From: Archangium sp.
Lineage (GTDB): Bacteria > Myxococcota > Myxococcia > Myxococcales > Myxococcaceae
Direction of reading: 5' to 3'
NCBI GenBank assembly: GCA_030695565.1
Contig: JAUYRZ010000088.1
Span: forward strand, 1 to 43,117
DNA: 43,117 bases
The position numbers were made by a program, and so were the translations under genes. The notes beneath the pieces were generated by a model. It searched no databases, was not told where the DNA came from, and saw only the letters and a list, made by a program, of their open reading frames with translations. Of this stretch, positions 1 to 7,211 are shown piece by piece. Numbering within the stretch: the first letter of the stretch is position 1; each line of letters begins with the position of its first letter.

Positions 1-1
1 C

Positions 2-73
2 ACGAGTGGAGCGACCGACGCAGGCACGAGTGGAGCGACCGACGCGGGCACGAGTGGAGCGACCGACGCGGGC
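2..73 (+). repeat. 24-bp in-frame tandem repeat (three copies visible)
   Basis: Three consecutive 24-bp units (2-25, 26-49, 50-73) differ at one position and encode the octapeptide TSGATDAG. The array runs off the left edge, so copy number is unknown. It lies in the linker of the nuclease gene and is likely to vary in length by slippage. Confidence 0.9.
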
Positions 74-916
74 ACCAGCGCGGACGCCGGTAGCGGTGCG
101 AACGATGCCGGGTCCTCCGGCAGCAACGCGGGCGGAGCTGACGGTGGAGCGAGCAACTCGACCGACGCGGGCGCGCGCAGCGGGCCGACAGGACTCGAGA
201 TCAGCCCGCATCTCGCGTTCGGCATTCCCGACAGCGCCTCGGTCGGCAACCCGACGCGCTGGCTGATCGTTCGACCGCAATACGTCGTCTCCTATGACAC
301 GACCCACAAGGTGCCGAACTGGTCTGCCTGGAAGCTCGACACGTCGTGGTTCGGCCCCGCCACGCGCGCGACGTCGTTTCGCACCGACCCGCTCCTGCCC
401 TCGGGCACCGCGCAGGCGCGCGACTCGGACTACACGAACAGCGGCTTCGACCGCGGCCACCTCTGTCCGAGCGCCGACCGCACGATCACCGACCCCGACA
501 ACGACGCCACCTTCGTCCTCACCAACGTGGTCCCGCAGACGCACGCGAGCAACGCGGGCCCCTGGCTCACGCTCGAAGACGAAGGCCGACAGCTCGCGAA
601 CGCCGGCAAGCACCTGTTGATCATCGCGGGGCCGATCTACGGAGCGACGCAGCAGAACATCGGCACCGGCGTTGCGGTGCCCATCTCGATGTTCAAGGTC
701 GTGGTGATCACCTCAGAGCCCGTGGCGGCCGGAGCACTCAATGCAGCCACCACGAAGGTGTACGCGACCATCATCCCCAACGTGACGACGGCGAGTGGCA
801 ACTGGCGTCAGTGGCAGGTGAGCATCGACACGATCGAGCAGCAAACAGGCCTCGACTTCCTGTCCGACGTCCCCGCGACTGTTCAGGCGGTGCTCGAGAG
901 CCGCATCGACCCGTAG
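2..916 (+). CDS. DNA/RNA non-specific endonuclease (NUC1 family), 5' truncated by window edge
   Basis: The reading frame is open from the first bases of the window, so the N-terminus (presumably a signal peptide or lipobox) is missing; 304 residues are visible. The first ~60 residues are low-complexity linker: three TSGATDAG octapeptides, then Gly/Ala/Ser/Asp-rich sequence. From about residue 65 the sequence matches the PF01223 nuclease family. It has the catalytic DRGH motif in NSGFDRGHLCPSADR, the downstream Asn region NVVPQTHASNAGPW expected to bind the metal, and the LLIIAGPIYG strand. These enzymes are Mg-dependent and cut DNA and RNA with a His general base. A linker of this kind between export signal and enzyme is typical of secreted or surface-tethered myxobacterial hydrolases, so I infer an extracellular role in nucleic-acid scavenging or prey degradation. 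It ends TAG at 914-916, and no obvious terminator follows directly. Confidence 0.88.
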   Translation, partial: TSGATDAGTSGATDAGTSGATDAGTSADAGSGANDAGSSGSNAGGADGGASNSTDAGARSGPTGLEISPHLAFGIPDSASVGNPTRWLIVRPQYVVSYDTTHKVPNWSAWKLDTSWFGPATRATSFRTDPLLPSGTAQARDSDYTNSGFDRGHLCPSADRTITDPDNDATFVLTNVVPQTHASNAGPWLTLEDEGRQLANAGKHLLIIAGPIYGATQQNIGTGVAVPISMFKVVVITSEPVAAGALNAATTKVYATIIPNVTTASGNWRQWQVSIDTIEQQTGLDFLSDVPATVQAVLESRIDP

Positions 917-1164
917 GCCTTCTGGGACTGACGATTTGGCAGCGGTACCGCGTGGTTCGTGACGCAGCGACCAGACAGCTTCGGCAGACGCCAATTGAAT
1001 CGCCCATGACGGGTCTCTGCGGGTCGCGAGGCGCTTGCTCGTGGATCCATGGGAGCACCCGTTCCGCTATCAACTGAAATCCACGGACGGCGGCGAACCC
1101 GAACCACGCCTCACGTCAGTCGGCCGGGACGGCGCTGCAGGCACCGAGGACGACGTGGAACTCG
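917..1164. other. Intergenic stretch without a recognisable gene
   Basis: Between the nuclease stop and the tRNA terminator I see no frame with the strong G/C third-position bias of the flanking genes. There is a separated inverted repeat, CGTGGTTCG near 949 and CGAACCACG near 1096-1108, plus a GTGGAT/ATCCAC pair around 1041-1085. These may be remnants of a decayed element, but nothing is diagnostic. Confidence 0.4.
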
Positions 1165-1216
1165 TAGAAAAACGAAGGCCCTGACTCCCGCGGATTTCTC
1201 CGTGGAAGTCAGGGCC
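1165..1216 (-). terminator. Rho-independent terminator downstream of tRNA-Pro
   Basis: On the minus strand a 10-bp stem (GGCCCTGACT against AGTCAGGGCC, 1177-1186 and 1207-1216) continues through one mismatch into six more pairs (CCGCGG/CCGTGG with one G-T) around a 6-nt loop. It is followed by TTCGTTTTTCT. It starts 6 nt after the encoded CCA of the tRNA and would end the tRNA transcript. Confidence 0.85.
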
Positions 1217-1222
1217 GTCGAA

Positions 1223-1299
1223 TGGTCGGGGCGACAGGATTTGAACCTGCGACCACTTGCACCCCAAGCAAGTGCGCTACCAGGCTGCGCTACACCCCG
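1223..1299 (-). tRNA. tRNA-Pro (anticodon GGG)
   Basis: The reverse complement folds as a complete 77-nt tRNA. The acceptor stem is CGGGGTG/CGCCCCG with one T-G pair, the D stem GCGC/GCGC, the anticodon stem CTTGC/GCAAG with loop TTGGGGT giving anticodon GGG (reads CCC and CCU), and the T arm GCAGG-TTCAAAT-CCTGT. Discriminator A is followed by an encoded CCA. It lies 55 bp downstream of ihfA in the same orientation, has its own candidate promoter and ends at a strong terminator. Confidence 0.96.
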
Positions 1300-1319
1300 G
1301 TGAGACTTGAGACGCGGGC

Positions 1320-1348
1320 CTTATGCCCGCCTGACCGTGATCGGTCAA
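1320..1348 (-). promoter_or_regulatory. Candidate sigma-70 promoter for tRNA-Pro
   Basis: On the minus strand TTGACC (1343-1348) and CATAAG (1320-1325) are separated by 17 nt, and the next bases (GCCCGCG) form a GC-rich discriminator like those of stringently controlled stable-RNA promoters. The predicted start is about 15-20 nt before the tRNA. The same bases can form two small hairpins (TGACCG/CGGTCA and GCGGGC/GCCCGC), so a terminator-like role after ihfA is an alternative. Confidence 0.45.
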
Positions 1349-1354
1349 GCCATC

Positions 1355-1717
1355 TCAATCGTCGTCGTCTTCATCTTTCGCGGCCGAGTCGGTGTGACCC
1401 TCGTCCTCGTCTTCTGCAGAGAGTTCATCCTCAGCCACGTACCCGTCGTTCAAGTCGGCCTTCAGCACCTGGCTGGGCACGAACTTCACCACCCGGCGGG
1501 CGGTGATCTCGATCGGCTGGCCGCTCTGGGGGTTCCGGCCCGGGCGCGCGCGCTTGTATCGAGGCTGAAAGTTCCCGAAGCCGGAGATCTTCACCTTGTC
1601 GCCGCGCTCGAGCGTCTCTTTGAGCGTGTCGAACACCAGCTCCACGAGCTCGGCTGACTCCTTCTTCGAGAAGCCCACCTTCTCGTAGACGCTCTCGATG
1701 ATGTCCGCTTTGGTCAT
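1355..1717 (-). CDS. ihfA: Integration host factor alpha subunit / HU-family DNA-bending protein
   Basis: A 120-residue DNABII protein. The core (residues 1-95) has the family signature, GDKVKISGFGNF followed by the beta-arm region RPGRNPQSGQPIEI with the intercalating Pro. IHF-alpha bends DNA as a heterodimer with IHF-beta in recombination, replication and sigma-54 promoter activation. Position directly after pheT is the classical pheST-ihfA order, which favours IHF-alpha over HU. An unusual acidic tail follows residue ~95 (many Asp/Glu, ending DEDDDD). I chose the ATG at 1717, giving MTKADIIE; an in-frame TTG at 1741 would add eight non-conserved residues. A poor promoter-like pair (TTGACT at 1749-1754, TACGCT at 1727-1732, 16-nt spacer) lies just upstream and would give a nearly leaderless mRNA. 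Distance to pheT is 104 bp. Confidence 0.9.
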   Translation of the reverse strand: MTKADIIESVYEKVGFSKKESAELVELVFDTLKETLERGDKVKISGFGNFQPRYKRARPGRNPQSGQPIEITARRVVKFVPSQVLKADLNDGYVAEDELSAEDEDEGHTDSAAKDEDDDD

Positions 1718-1821
1718 AGGACCCAAAGCGTACCGTCCCAAAAGGCTAAGTCAACATGCCGACATCACTATGGTTTTACGGCAGGCCGCAGACTTGGCTT
1801 TGAGCTCGTAAAATCGAGGCC

Positions 1822-4218
1822 TTACGCGCGCAGCGCGCCACCCAGACGTTCGGTCACCGAGGCCACGATCTTCTGGTGGGCATCGGCCACTTCCGCGTCG
1901 GTGAGCGTCTTGTCGGGCGCGCGGTAGCGGAGCGCGAAGGCGAGGTTCTTCTTCCCCTCCCCGACCTGCTTGCCTGCGTACACGTCGAACACGGTGACCT
2001 CATCGACCAGCGGCTGGCCGACTTCGAGGATCACCAGGCGCACCTCTTCGGCCGCCACTTCGGTCGGCACCACCACAGCGAGGTCGCGGAGGACCGACGG
2101 GAACCGGGAGAGCGGCTCAGCTTGAGGCACCAGCTTCGCTTCGGCGAGCAGCGCCGCGGCGTCGAGCTGGAAGAGGAAAACTCCGGCCGGCGCATCGAGG
2201 CGCTTCTGCGCCCGCGGGTGCAGCTCGCCCAGCGTCCCGAGCACCCGATCGCCCACCTTCACGGTGGCCGCCGCGCGCGGGTGATACCAGGGCGACTCCA
2301 GCGGCTCGTAGCGGGCGCCGGTGATGTGCAGTGAGGCGAGCACGGCGTCGACCGCACCGCGTGCATCGTAGAAGTCGACCACGGAGGAAGCGCCCGTCCA
2401 CGAGCGCGCGCCATCGCGCATGCCCCACAGCGCACCCGCCAGCTCGAGCACCTCAGAGGCGACGGGCTTGCCGTTCACCCCACCGCCCTCGTGCGGCCGG
2501 TAGCTGCGCGCCAGCTCGTAGAACCGAACGCCCTGCGACTGGTGCCGGGCCGAACGCGCCACGTTGGGCACCAGGCTCGCGAAGAGGGTGGTGCGCATCA
2601 CCGACTGCTCGACGGAGAGCGGGTTGGCGACCGCGATGGCGCCCTGCTCTGCCTGGAAAGCGGAGAGCTCGGCAGGCGCGACGAAGGAGTAGTTCACCAC
2701 CTCGTCGAAGGCCGCACCCGACATGGCTCCGCGGATACGTCGTTCAGCGGTCACCCAGGGGCGCTCCGGCTCGAGCGCGCTGAGCCCACGAGGCAGGGCC
2801 GCGGGGATCGCGTCGAAGCCGCGAATACGGGCGATCTCTTCGATGAGGTCCTCCTCGATCGACACGTCGACGCGCGCCATCGGTACTTCCCACGCATCGC
2901 CCACGCTCTTGAAGCCGAGCGAGGTGAGGATCTTGCTGCACTCCGCGGCCGGCACGGCGACGCCGAGCACTTCAGCGACCCGCTCGGTGCGCAGCTTCAC
3001 CTGCCGGGGCTGCTTCTTCACCGGGTAGGCATCGACACGGCCCTTGAGCACCGTGCCCCCGCCCACTTCGACGATGAGCGCCGCAGCACGATCGATCACC
3101 TCGGTCACTGCCGAGACGTCCGTGCCGCGCTCGAACCGATGCGACGACTCGGTGTGCAGCGCGTGCCGCTTGGCCGAACGCCGCACGGTGGTCGGCTGGA
3201 AGGTCGCGCACTCGAGCAGCACCCGGGTGGTCTTCTCGGTCACTTCACTGCTGGCCCCGCCCATCACGCCGGCGATCACCAGAGGCGACTTCTCGTCGCA
3301 GATGAGCAGGTCATCGGCGTGGAGCGTGCGCTCCTTGTCGTCGAGCGTCTTGAGCTTCTCGCCGGCCTTCGCGGTGCGCACCACGATCTGCGCGCCACCA
3401 ATGCGGTCGAGATCGAACGCGTGCAGCGGCTGACCCGACTCGAGCATCACGTAGTTGGTGACGTCGACCAGGTTGTTGATGCCGCGCATGCCGCAGGACT
3501 TGAGGCGATCCTGCATCCAACTCGGCGAAGGCTTCACCGTGACGCCTTCGATCACGCGGGCGACATAGCGCCAGCAACGTTCCGGATCTTCGATGCGGAT
3601 CTGCACCTTGGTGGAAGCGTCGGTGGCGGATTCAGCCAGCTTCGCATCGGGCTTCTTGAGCGCGACACCCGTGAGCGTCGCCACTTCGCGTGCGATGCCC
3701 AGGTGAGAGAGCGCGTCGCTCCGGTTCGGAGTGACGTTGACCTCGAAGATCACGTCGTCCATTCCGAGCGCGTCGGCGATCGGCGTGCCGAGCTTCAGCG
3801 CCGGATCGAGGATCAGCAGGCCGTGCTCACCTTCAGGCAGGCCGAGTTCCTTGGCGCTGCAGAGCATGCCGCTGCTGTCGACGCCGCGCATCTGCGCCTT
3901 GCCGATCTTCATGCCGCCGGGCATCACGGTGCCGACGGTGGCGAGCGGAACCTTGTCGCCCACCTTGTAGTTCTTCGCACCGCAGACGACCTGCAGCGGC
4001 GTGCCGCTCCCGTCGTCGATCTTCGTGACCGAGAGCTTGTCTGCGTCGGGGTGTTTGTCGGACGAGAGGATCTGCGCCACCACGATGCCGCGCAGCGCAT
4101 CACCGGGCCGAGAGATGCCTTCGATCTCCAGCCCCGCCATGGTGAGACTGCGCGCCAGCTCGTCGACCGAACCGGGGAGCGCCACGTAATCCGCGAGCCA
4201 CTTCAAAGAGAGCTTCAT
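1822..4218 (-). CDS. pheT: Phenylalanyl-tRNA synthetase beta subunit
   Basis: 798 residues, the full length of bacterial PheT. Domains in order: N-terminal core MKLSLKWLADYV, EMAP/OB-type tRNA-binding domain (about 40-150, with VVCGAKN and MRGVDSSGMLCS), B3/B4 editing domain (about 210-390, with LVDVTNYVMLESGQPLHAFD and GVMGG), B5 domain, catalytic-like core, and C-terminal FDX-ACB anticodon-binding domain (about 700-795, LSRFPSVLRDLAVVV). It forms the (alpha-beta)2 enzyme with PheS in the cytoplasm; the B3/B4 site hydrolyses mischarged Tyr-tRNA(Phe). It follows pheS by 9 nt in the same operon. Nothing is missing. Confidence 0.97.
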   Translation of the reverse strand: MKLSLKWLADYVALPGSVDELARSLTMAGLEIEGISRPGDALRGIVVAQILSSDKHPDADKLSVTKIDDGSGTPLQVVCGAKNYKVGDKVPLATVGTVMPGGMKIGKAQMRGVDSSGMLCSAKELGLPEGEHGLLILDPALKLGTPIADALGMDDVIFEVNVTPNRSDALSHLGIAREVATLTGVALKKPDAKLAESATDASTKVQIRIEDPERCWRYVARVIEGVTVKPSPSWMQDRLKSCGMRGINNLVDVTNYVMLESGQPLHAFDLDRIGGAQIVVRTAKAGEKLKTLDDKERTLHADDLLICDEKSPLVIAGVMGGASSEVTEKTTRVLLECATFQPTTVRRSAKRHALHTESSHRFERGTDVSAVTEVIDRAAALIVEVGGGTVLKGRVDAYPVKKQPRQVKLRTERVAEVLGVAVPAAECSKILTSLGFKSVGDAWEVPMARVDVSIEEDLIEEIARIRGFDAIPAALPRGLSALEPERPWVTAERRIRGAMSGAAFDEVVNYSFVAPAELSAFQAEQGAIAVANPLSVEQSVMRTTLFASLVPNVARSARHQSQGVRFYELARSYRPHEGGGVNGKPVASEVLELAGALWGMRDGARSWTGASSVVDFYDARGAVDAVLASLHITGARYEPLESPWYHPRAAATVKVGDRVLGTLGELHPRAQKRLDAPAGVFLFQLDAAALLAEAKLVPQAEPLSRFPSVLRDLAVVVPTEVAAEEVRLVILEVGQPLVDEVTVFDVYAGKQVGEGKKNLAFALRYRAPDKTLTDAEVADAHQKIVASVTERLGGALRA

Positions 4219-4227
4219 GGGGATCTT

Positions 4228-5271
4228 TCAGAACTGCGCGACGAAGCGGTAGTCGTTCTCGAACATGGTGCGCAGATCGTCGATGCCGTACCGCAGCATC
4301 GCGAGCCGCTCGACCCCCATACCGAAGGCAAAGCCGGTGACTTGTGACGGGTCGTAGCCCGCGTGCTTGAAGACGTTCGGGTGCACCATGCCGCTGCCGA
4401 GCACCTCGAGCCAGCCGGTCTGCTTGCACACCCGGCAACCCTTGCCGCTGCAGAACACGCACGAGACGTCGACCTCGGCCGACGGTTCGGTGAAGGGGAA
4501 GAAGCTGGGGCGGAAGCGGGTCTTCGATTTCGCTCCGAAGAACGCCTTGGCGAACGCGTCGAGCGTGCCTTTGAGCTCGGCGAAGGTGACCTTGGTGTCG
4601 ACCAACAGGCCTTCGACCTGGTGGAACATCGGCGTGTGCGTCTGGTCGCTGTCTTTTCGGTACACGCGGCCGGGCATCACGGCGCGCACCGGGGGCTTCT
4701 GGTTGAGCATGGTGCGGATCTGCACGGGTGACGTGTGCGTGCGCAGCACCACCGGGTTCGCGTGCGAGGCCTGGAGCGTGTTGCCGTCGACGTAGAACGT
4801 GTCCTGCATGTCGCGCGCGGGGTGATCGGCCGGCACGTTGAGCGCCTCGAAGTTGTACCAATCGAGTTCGATCTCCGGGCCCTGCTCGACCACGAAACCC
4901 AGGCGCGCGAACACAGCGCAGATGTCTTCGAGGGTCTGCGAGACGGGGTGACGGTGACCGCCGGTGCGGCCGCGGCCGGGTAGCGTGACGTCGATGCGAG
5001 CGCCTTTGAGCTCGGCTTCGAGGGCGGCCTCCTGCACGCGGAGAATGGCGGCGGAGATCTTCGTCTCGAGCTCGGCCTTCACCACGTTGGCCTTTTCGCC
5101 GAGCGCGCGGCGTTCATCGGGCGCCAGCTTGCCCATGCCGCTCATGATCCCGGCGAGCTCGCCCTTCTTGCCGAGGTACTTCACCCGCAGCGCCTCGACG
5201 GCCTCGAGACCGACGGCGCTCTCGAGTTCACGGTTGGCGGTCTCGGTGATGCTCTGAAGTCGTTCAAGCAT
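4228..5271 (-). CDS. pheS: Phenylalanyl-tRNA synthetase alpha subunit
   Basis: 347 residues. The N-terminal coiled-coil arm (1-85) binds tRNA. The class II catalytic core follows with motif 1 around GGHRHPVSQTLEDI, motif 2 around MPGRVYRKDSDQTHTPMFHQVEG, and motif 3 GFAFGMGVERLAML. A CxxC...CxxC-like set (CVFCSGKGCRVC) lies near residues 270-285, as in several bacterial PheS proteins. It charges tRNA(Phe) with phenylalanine together with PheT. The gene is 100 bp downstream of rplT, and that gap contains a strong terminator-like hairpin, so its expression may be partly uncoupled from the ribosomal protein genes. Confidence 0.97.
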   Translation of the reverse strand: MLERLQSITETANRELESAVGLEAVEALRVKYLGKKGELAGIMSGMGKLAPDERRALGEKANVVKAELETKISAAILRVQEAALEAELKGARIDVTLPGRGRTGGHRHPVSQTLEDICAVFARLGFVVEQGPEIELDWYNFEALNVPADHPARDMQDTFYVDGNTLQASHANPVVLRTHTSPVQIRTMLNQKPPVRAVMPGRVYRKDSDQTHTPMFHQVEGLLVDTKVTFAELKGTLDAFAKAFFGAKSKTRFRPSFFPFTEPSAEVDVSCVFCSGKGCRVCKQTGWLEVLGSGMVHPNVFKHAGYDPSQVTGFAFGMGVERLAMLRYGIDDLRTMFENDYRFVAQF

Positions 5272-5304
5272 GGAAAACCCTGAGGAGACAGTGTCGTAGA
5301 AATG

Positions 5305-5363
5305 AAAAACGGGGCCGCCCTTTTCAGAGCGACCCCGCGTTACCCGAGCTGTTGTTCAGCTCG
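5305..5363 (-). terminator. Terminator/attenuator between rplT and pheS
   Basis: On the minus strand, two hairpins follow the rplT stop. The first is a perfect 7-bp stem (CGAGCTG/CAGCTCG, 5345-5363) with loop AACAA. The second is an 11-bp stem with two G-T pairs (5310-5320 with 5327-5337, loop TGAAAA), followed directly by TTTTTC, a good intrinsic terminator. No Phe-rich leader peptide and no T-box features are visible, so if this is an attenuator its sensor is not of the E. coli pheM type. Confidence 0.75.
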
Positions 5364-5371
5364 CGAACTTC

Positions 5372-5719
5372 TTAGGCCGCCTTGGCGATCTGGGCGACCG
5401 CGCCAAAACCTGCCGGATCGTGCACGGCGAGATCCGCGAGGATCTTCCGGTCGATGGCAACCTTCGCCTTGGTGAGACCGGCGATCAGCTTGGAGTACGA
5501 CAGACCAACCGCACGGGCCGCCGCATTGATGCGGACGATCCAAAGCGATCGGAAGTCGCGCTTGCGGCGCTGACGGTCGCGACTGGCGTAATCGAGCGCA
5601 CGCTCGACAGCCTGGTTCGCACGGCGGTAGCAGTTCTTACGGCGGCCACGGAAACCCTTGGCCAGCTTGAGGATCGAGTTACGACGACGACGAGCCTTTA
5701 CGCCCTTTTTAACGCGCAT
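5372..5719 (-). CDS. rplT: 50S ribosomal protein L20
   Basis: 115 residues, normal length for bL20. It opens [20 protein letters not shown] with the family's basic N-terminal helix and has the conserved [11 protein letters not shown] segment. L20 binds 23S rRNA early in large-subunit assembly, and in enterobacteria it also represses its own operon through mRNA binding. It lies 18 bp after rpmI and precedes the terminator in front of pheS. The Shine-Dalgarno AGGAGCTG lies just upstream of the ATG. Confidence 0.97.
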   Translation of the reverse strand: MRVKKGVKARRRRNSILKLAKGFRGRRKNCYRRANQAVERALDYASRDRQRRKRDFRSLWIVRINAAARAVGLSYSKLIAGLTKAKVAIDRKILADLAVHDPAGFGAVAQIAKAA

Positions 5720-5737
5720 GGGTGTTCAGCTCCTTTC

Positions 5738-5947
5738 TCAGTTCGCCCCGTAGGGGAACATCTCTTTGATGACCTTCTTCGCGTCCATCTTGTCGAGGTG
5801 CGAAGTGCCGCGATTGCGGCGGCGTGAATCCTGCGATTTGGCGTGGGTGAAGAGGTGCTTGGCGAAAGCCTTACCGTGCTTCACCTTGCCGTTCTTCTTC
5901 ACCTGGAAGCGCTTCTTCGCGCCACTCCGTGTCTTGAGTTTGGGCAT
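5738..5947 (-). CDS. rpmI: 50S ribosomal protein L35
   Basis: 69 residues beginning MPKLKTRSGAKKRF, the bL35 signature, very rich in Lys and Arg. It ends slightly longer than the E. coli protein (DKMDAKKVIKEMFPYGAN). It is a structural protein of the 50S subunit. It sits between infC (77 bp upstream) and rplT (18 bp downstream), the standard infC-rpmI-rplT arrangement. Confidence 0.96.
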   Translation of the reverse strand: MPKLKTRSGAKKRFQVKKNGKVKHGKAFAKHLFTHAKSQDSRRRNRGTSHLDKMDAKKVIKEMFPYGAN

Positions 5948-5983
5948 AACTTTCAGTCCCTGGATATCTGCGAAAGGGCGGCC

Positions 5984-6012
5984 GACATACGGTGTCGCAC
6001 CCCACGTGTCAA
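5984..6012 (-). promoter_or_regulatory. Candidate internal promoter in front of rpmI-rplT
   Basis: In the 77-bp infC-rpmI gap the minus strand carries a perfect TTGACA (6007-6012), a 17-nt spacer and TATGTC (5984-5989). It would allow rpmI-rplT to be transcribed independently of infC. The -10 match is only moderate. Confidence 0.4.
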
Positions 6013-6024
6013 CAGGGCAGACCT

Positions 6025-6720
6025 TTAAGTCTTCGAGACTTCCGGAGCAGGAGGGGCCTCGGGCACAGGGGCCGGAGCGCCTTCTTCGTGATCCTGGTCG
6101 GGGCCTGACTCCCGCGGGCCCTTGTCACCGGGCTTGCGCTCGGCCTTTTCCTTTTCGGCGGCCATCAGCGCGGTGCGGTGCTGATCGCGGGCGCGCTGGG
6201 CGACCTTGCTGTTGGGCCCGAGGATCATGAACATCTGCTTGCCTTCGAGGCGAGGCGTCTGTTCGACCACGGCGACGTCCTTCAGATCCTGAACGACGTC
6301 GTCGAGGATCGCGGTGCCGAGGTTGCGGTGGGTGATCTCACGGCCGCGGAACATGATGGTGATCTTGGCCTTGTTCCCCTCTTCGAGGAACTCGCGCACG
6401 TGACGAACCTTCGTCTCGTAGTCATGCTCTTCGGTCTTGGGCCGGAGCTTGACCTCTTTGATCTTCACGACGACCTGCTTCTTCTTGGTCTCGTTGGCCT
6501 TCTTCTTTTCTTCGTACTTGAAGCGCCCGTAGTCCATGATCTTGCAGACAGGGGGCTTGGACATCGGGTTGACCTCAACGAGGTTCAACCCATCGGCCTG
6601 AGCTTTCGCCAAAGCCACTTCGGTGGGCATGACGCCGAGCTGCTCGCCGAGCGGTCCGACAACTCGGACTTCACGGGCTTTGATTCGACGATCTGTGCGC
6701 TGGTCGCGTGCGAGAGCCAG
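6025..6720 (-). CDS. infC: Translation initiation factor IF-3, probable CTG start
   Basis: 231 residues with the chosen start. The N-terminal domain (about 8-75) carries RDQRTDRRIKAREVRVVG and NPMSKPPVCKIMDYG; a basic linker follows (KYEEKKKANETKKKQ), then the C-terminal domain with IMFRGREITHRNLG. A Pro/Glu-rich tail of ~45 residues extends beyond the E. coli protein, recalling the extended IF-3 (Dsg) of Myxococcus xanthus. There is no in-frame ATG or GTG near the conserved start. AGAAGGAG lies 7 nt before an in-frame CTG (6718-6720), which I take as the initiator; rare initiators are characteristic of infC and allow IF-3 to repress its own translation. An ATC ten codons downstream of the conserved RDQ is the main alternative. 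IF-3 keeps 30S subunits free and proofreads start codons. Confidence 0.92.
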   Translation of the reverse strand: MALARDQRTDRRIKAREVRVVGPLGEQLGVMPTEVALAKAQADGLNLVEVNPMSKPPVCKIMDYGRFKYEEKKKANETKKKQVVVKIKEVKLRPKTEEHDYETKVRHVREFLEEGNKAKITIMFRGREITHRNLGTAILDDVVQDLKDVAVVEQTPRLEGKQMFMILGPNSKVAQRARDQHRTALMAAEKEKAERKPGDKGPRESGPDQDHEEGAPAPVPEAPPAPEVSKT

Positions 6721-6772
6721 GGTCCGACTCCTTCTGAAACGGTGTGAAAAGACGAGGTGTAAGAAGCGGCGC

Positions 6773-6800
6773 ACCTTAACGATCGGCCCCCCGCAGTCAA
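6773..6800 (-). promoter_or_regulatory. Candidate promoter of the infC operon
   Basis: The minus strand has TTGACT (6795-6800), a 16-nt spacer and TAAGGT (6773-6778), placing the start about 45 nt before the infC Shine-Dalgarno. It lies in the 165-bp divergent gap between infC and spoVG. thrS, which often precedes infC, is absent here. Confidence 0.4.
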
Positions 6801-6885
6801 GCAGGCTGGTTGGGGACCAGATGGGCAGGCCGCGCTTCTGGGGAGCGGATTGCGGAGCCCGGCGTGAAGGTTTCCCGGGGGGCCC

Positions 6886-7179
6886 ATGAACATCACCGAC
6901 GTCAAAGTCTTCCTCGTCGACGAGGACAAACTCCGAGCGTACGTGACCATCACGCTCGACCAGTGTTTCGTCGTTCGCGATCTCAAGGTCATCCAGGGCA
7001 CGGTGGGTCTGTTCGTGGCCATGCCCGCCAAGAAGCGCAAAGACGGCTCGTACAAAGACATCGCCCACCCGCTGAACGCGGAGATGCGCGAGAAGCTCGA
7101 GCGCACGGTGCTCGCTGAATACGAGCGCGCCACGAAGCAGAGCTCGCCTCCACCGCGTGAATCACACCCGGATCATTGA
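6886..7179 (+). CDS. spoVG: SpoVG-family RNA/DNA-binding regulator
   Basis: 97 residues. The first ~85 match SpoVG throughout: MNITDVKVFLVDEDKLRAY, a central beta-sheet (VVRDLKVIQGTVGLFVAMP) and the basic segment AKKRKDGSYKDIAHPLN. A short Pro/His-rich tail follows. SpoVG proteins are small dimeric nucleic-acid-binding regulators, first found as sporulation and septation factors in Bacillus and widespread in myxobacteria. A Shine-Dalgarno-like run GGGGGGCCC precedes the ATG. The gene begins a plus-strand run with prs 32 bp downstream; spoVG-prs adjacency is common in both Firmicutes and Myxococcota. Confidence 0.94.
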   Translation: MNITDVKVFLVDEDKLRAYVTITLDQCFVVRDLKVIQGTVGLFVAMPAKKRKDGSYKDIAHPLNAEMREKLERTVLAEYERATKQSSPPPRESHPDH

Positions 7180-7211
7180 ACGGGTCAGAGCGCTGGTGTA
7201 CTTCGCGAAGC

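Noticed and set aside
2-73. CRISPR-like array
   Set aside because: The repeats are contiguous without spacers and encode an in-frame octapeptide.
2491-4347. A 618-codon plus-strand frame over pheT
   Set aside because: pheT on the minus strand is full length with all domains; the antisense translation has no recognisable motif.
5272-5371. Phe leader peptide or T-box controlling pheST
   Set aside because: No ATG or Phe run precedes the terminator, and no T-box specifier or antiterminator sequence was recognised.
6721-7068. N-terminal extension of infC to an ATG at 7068
   Set aside because: The added 116 residues lie antisense to spoVG and have no IF-3 similarity; the Shine-Dalgarno and conserved N-terminus point to 6720.
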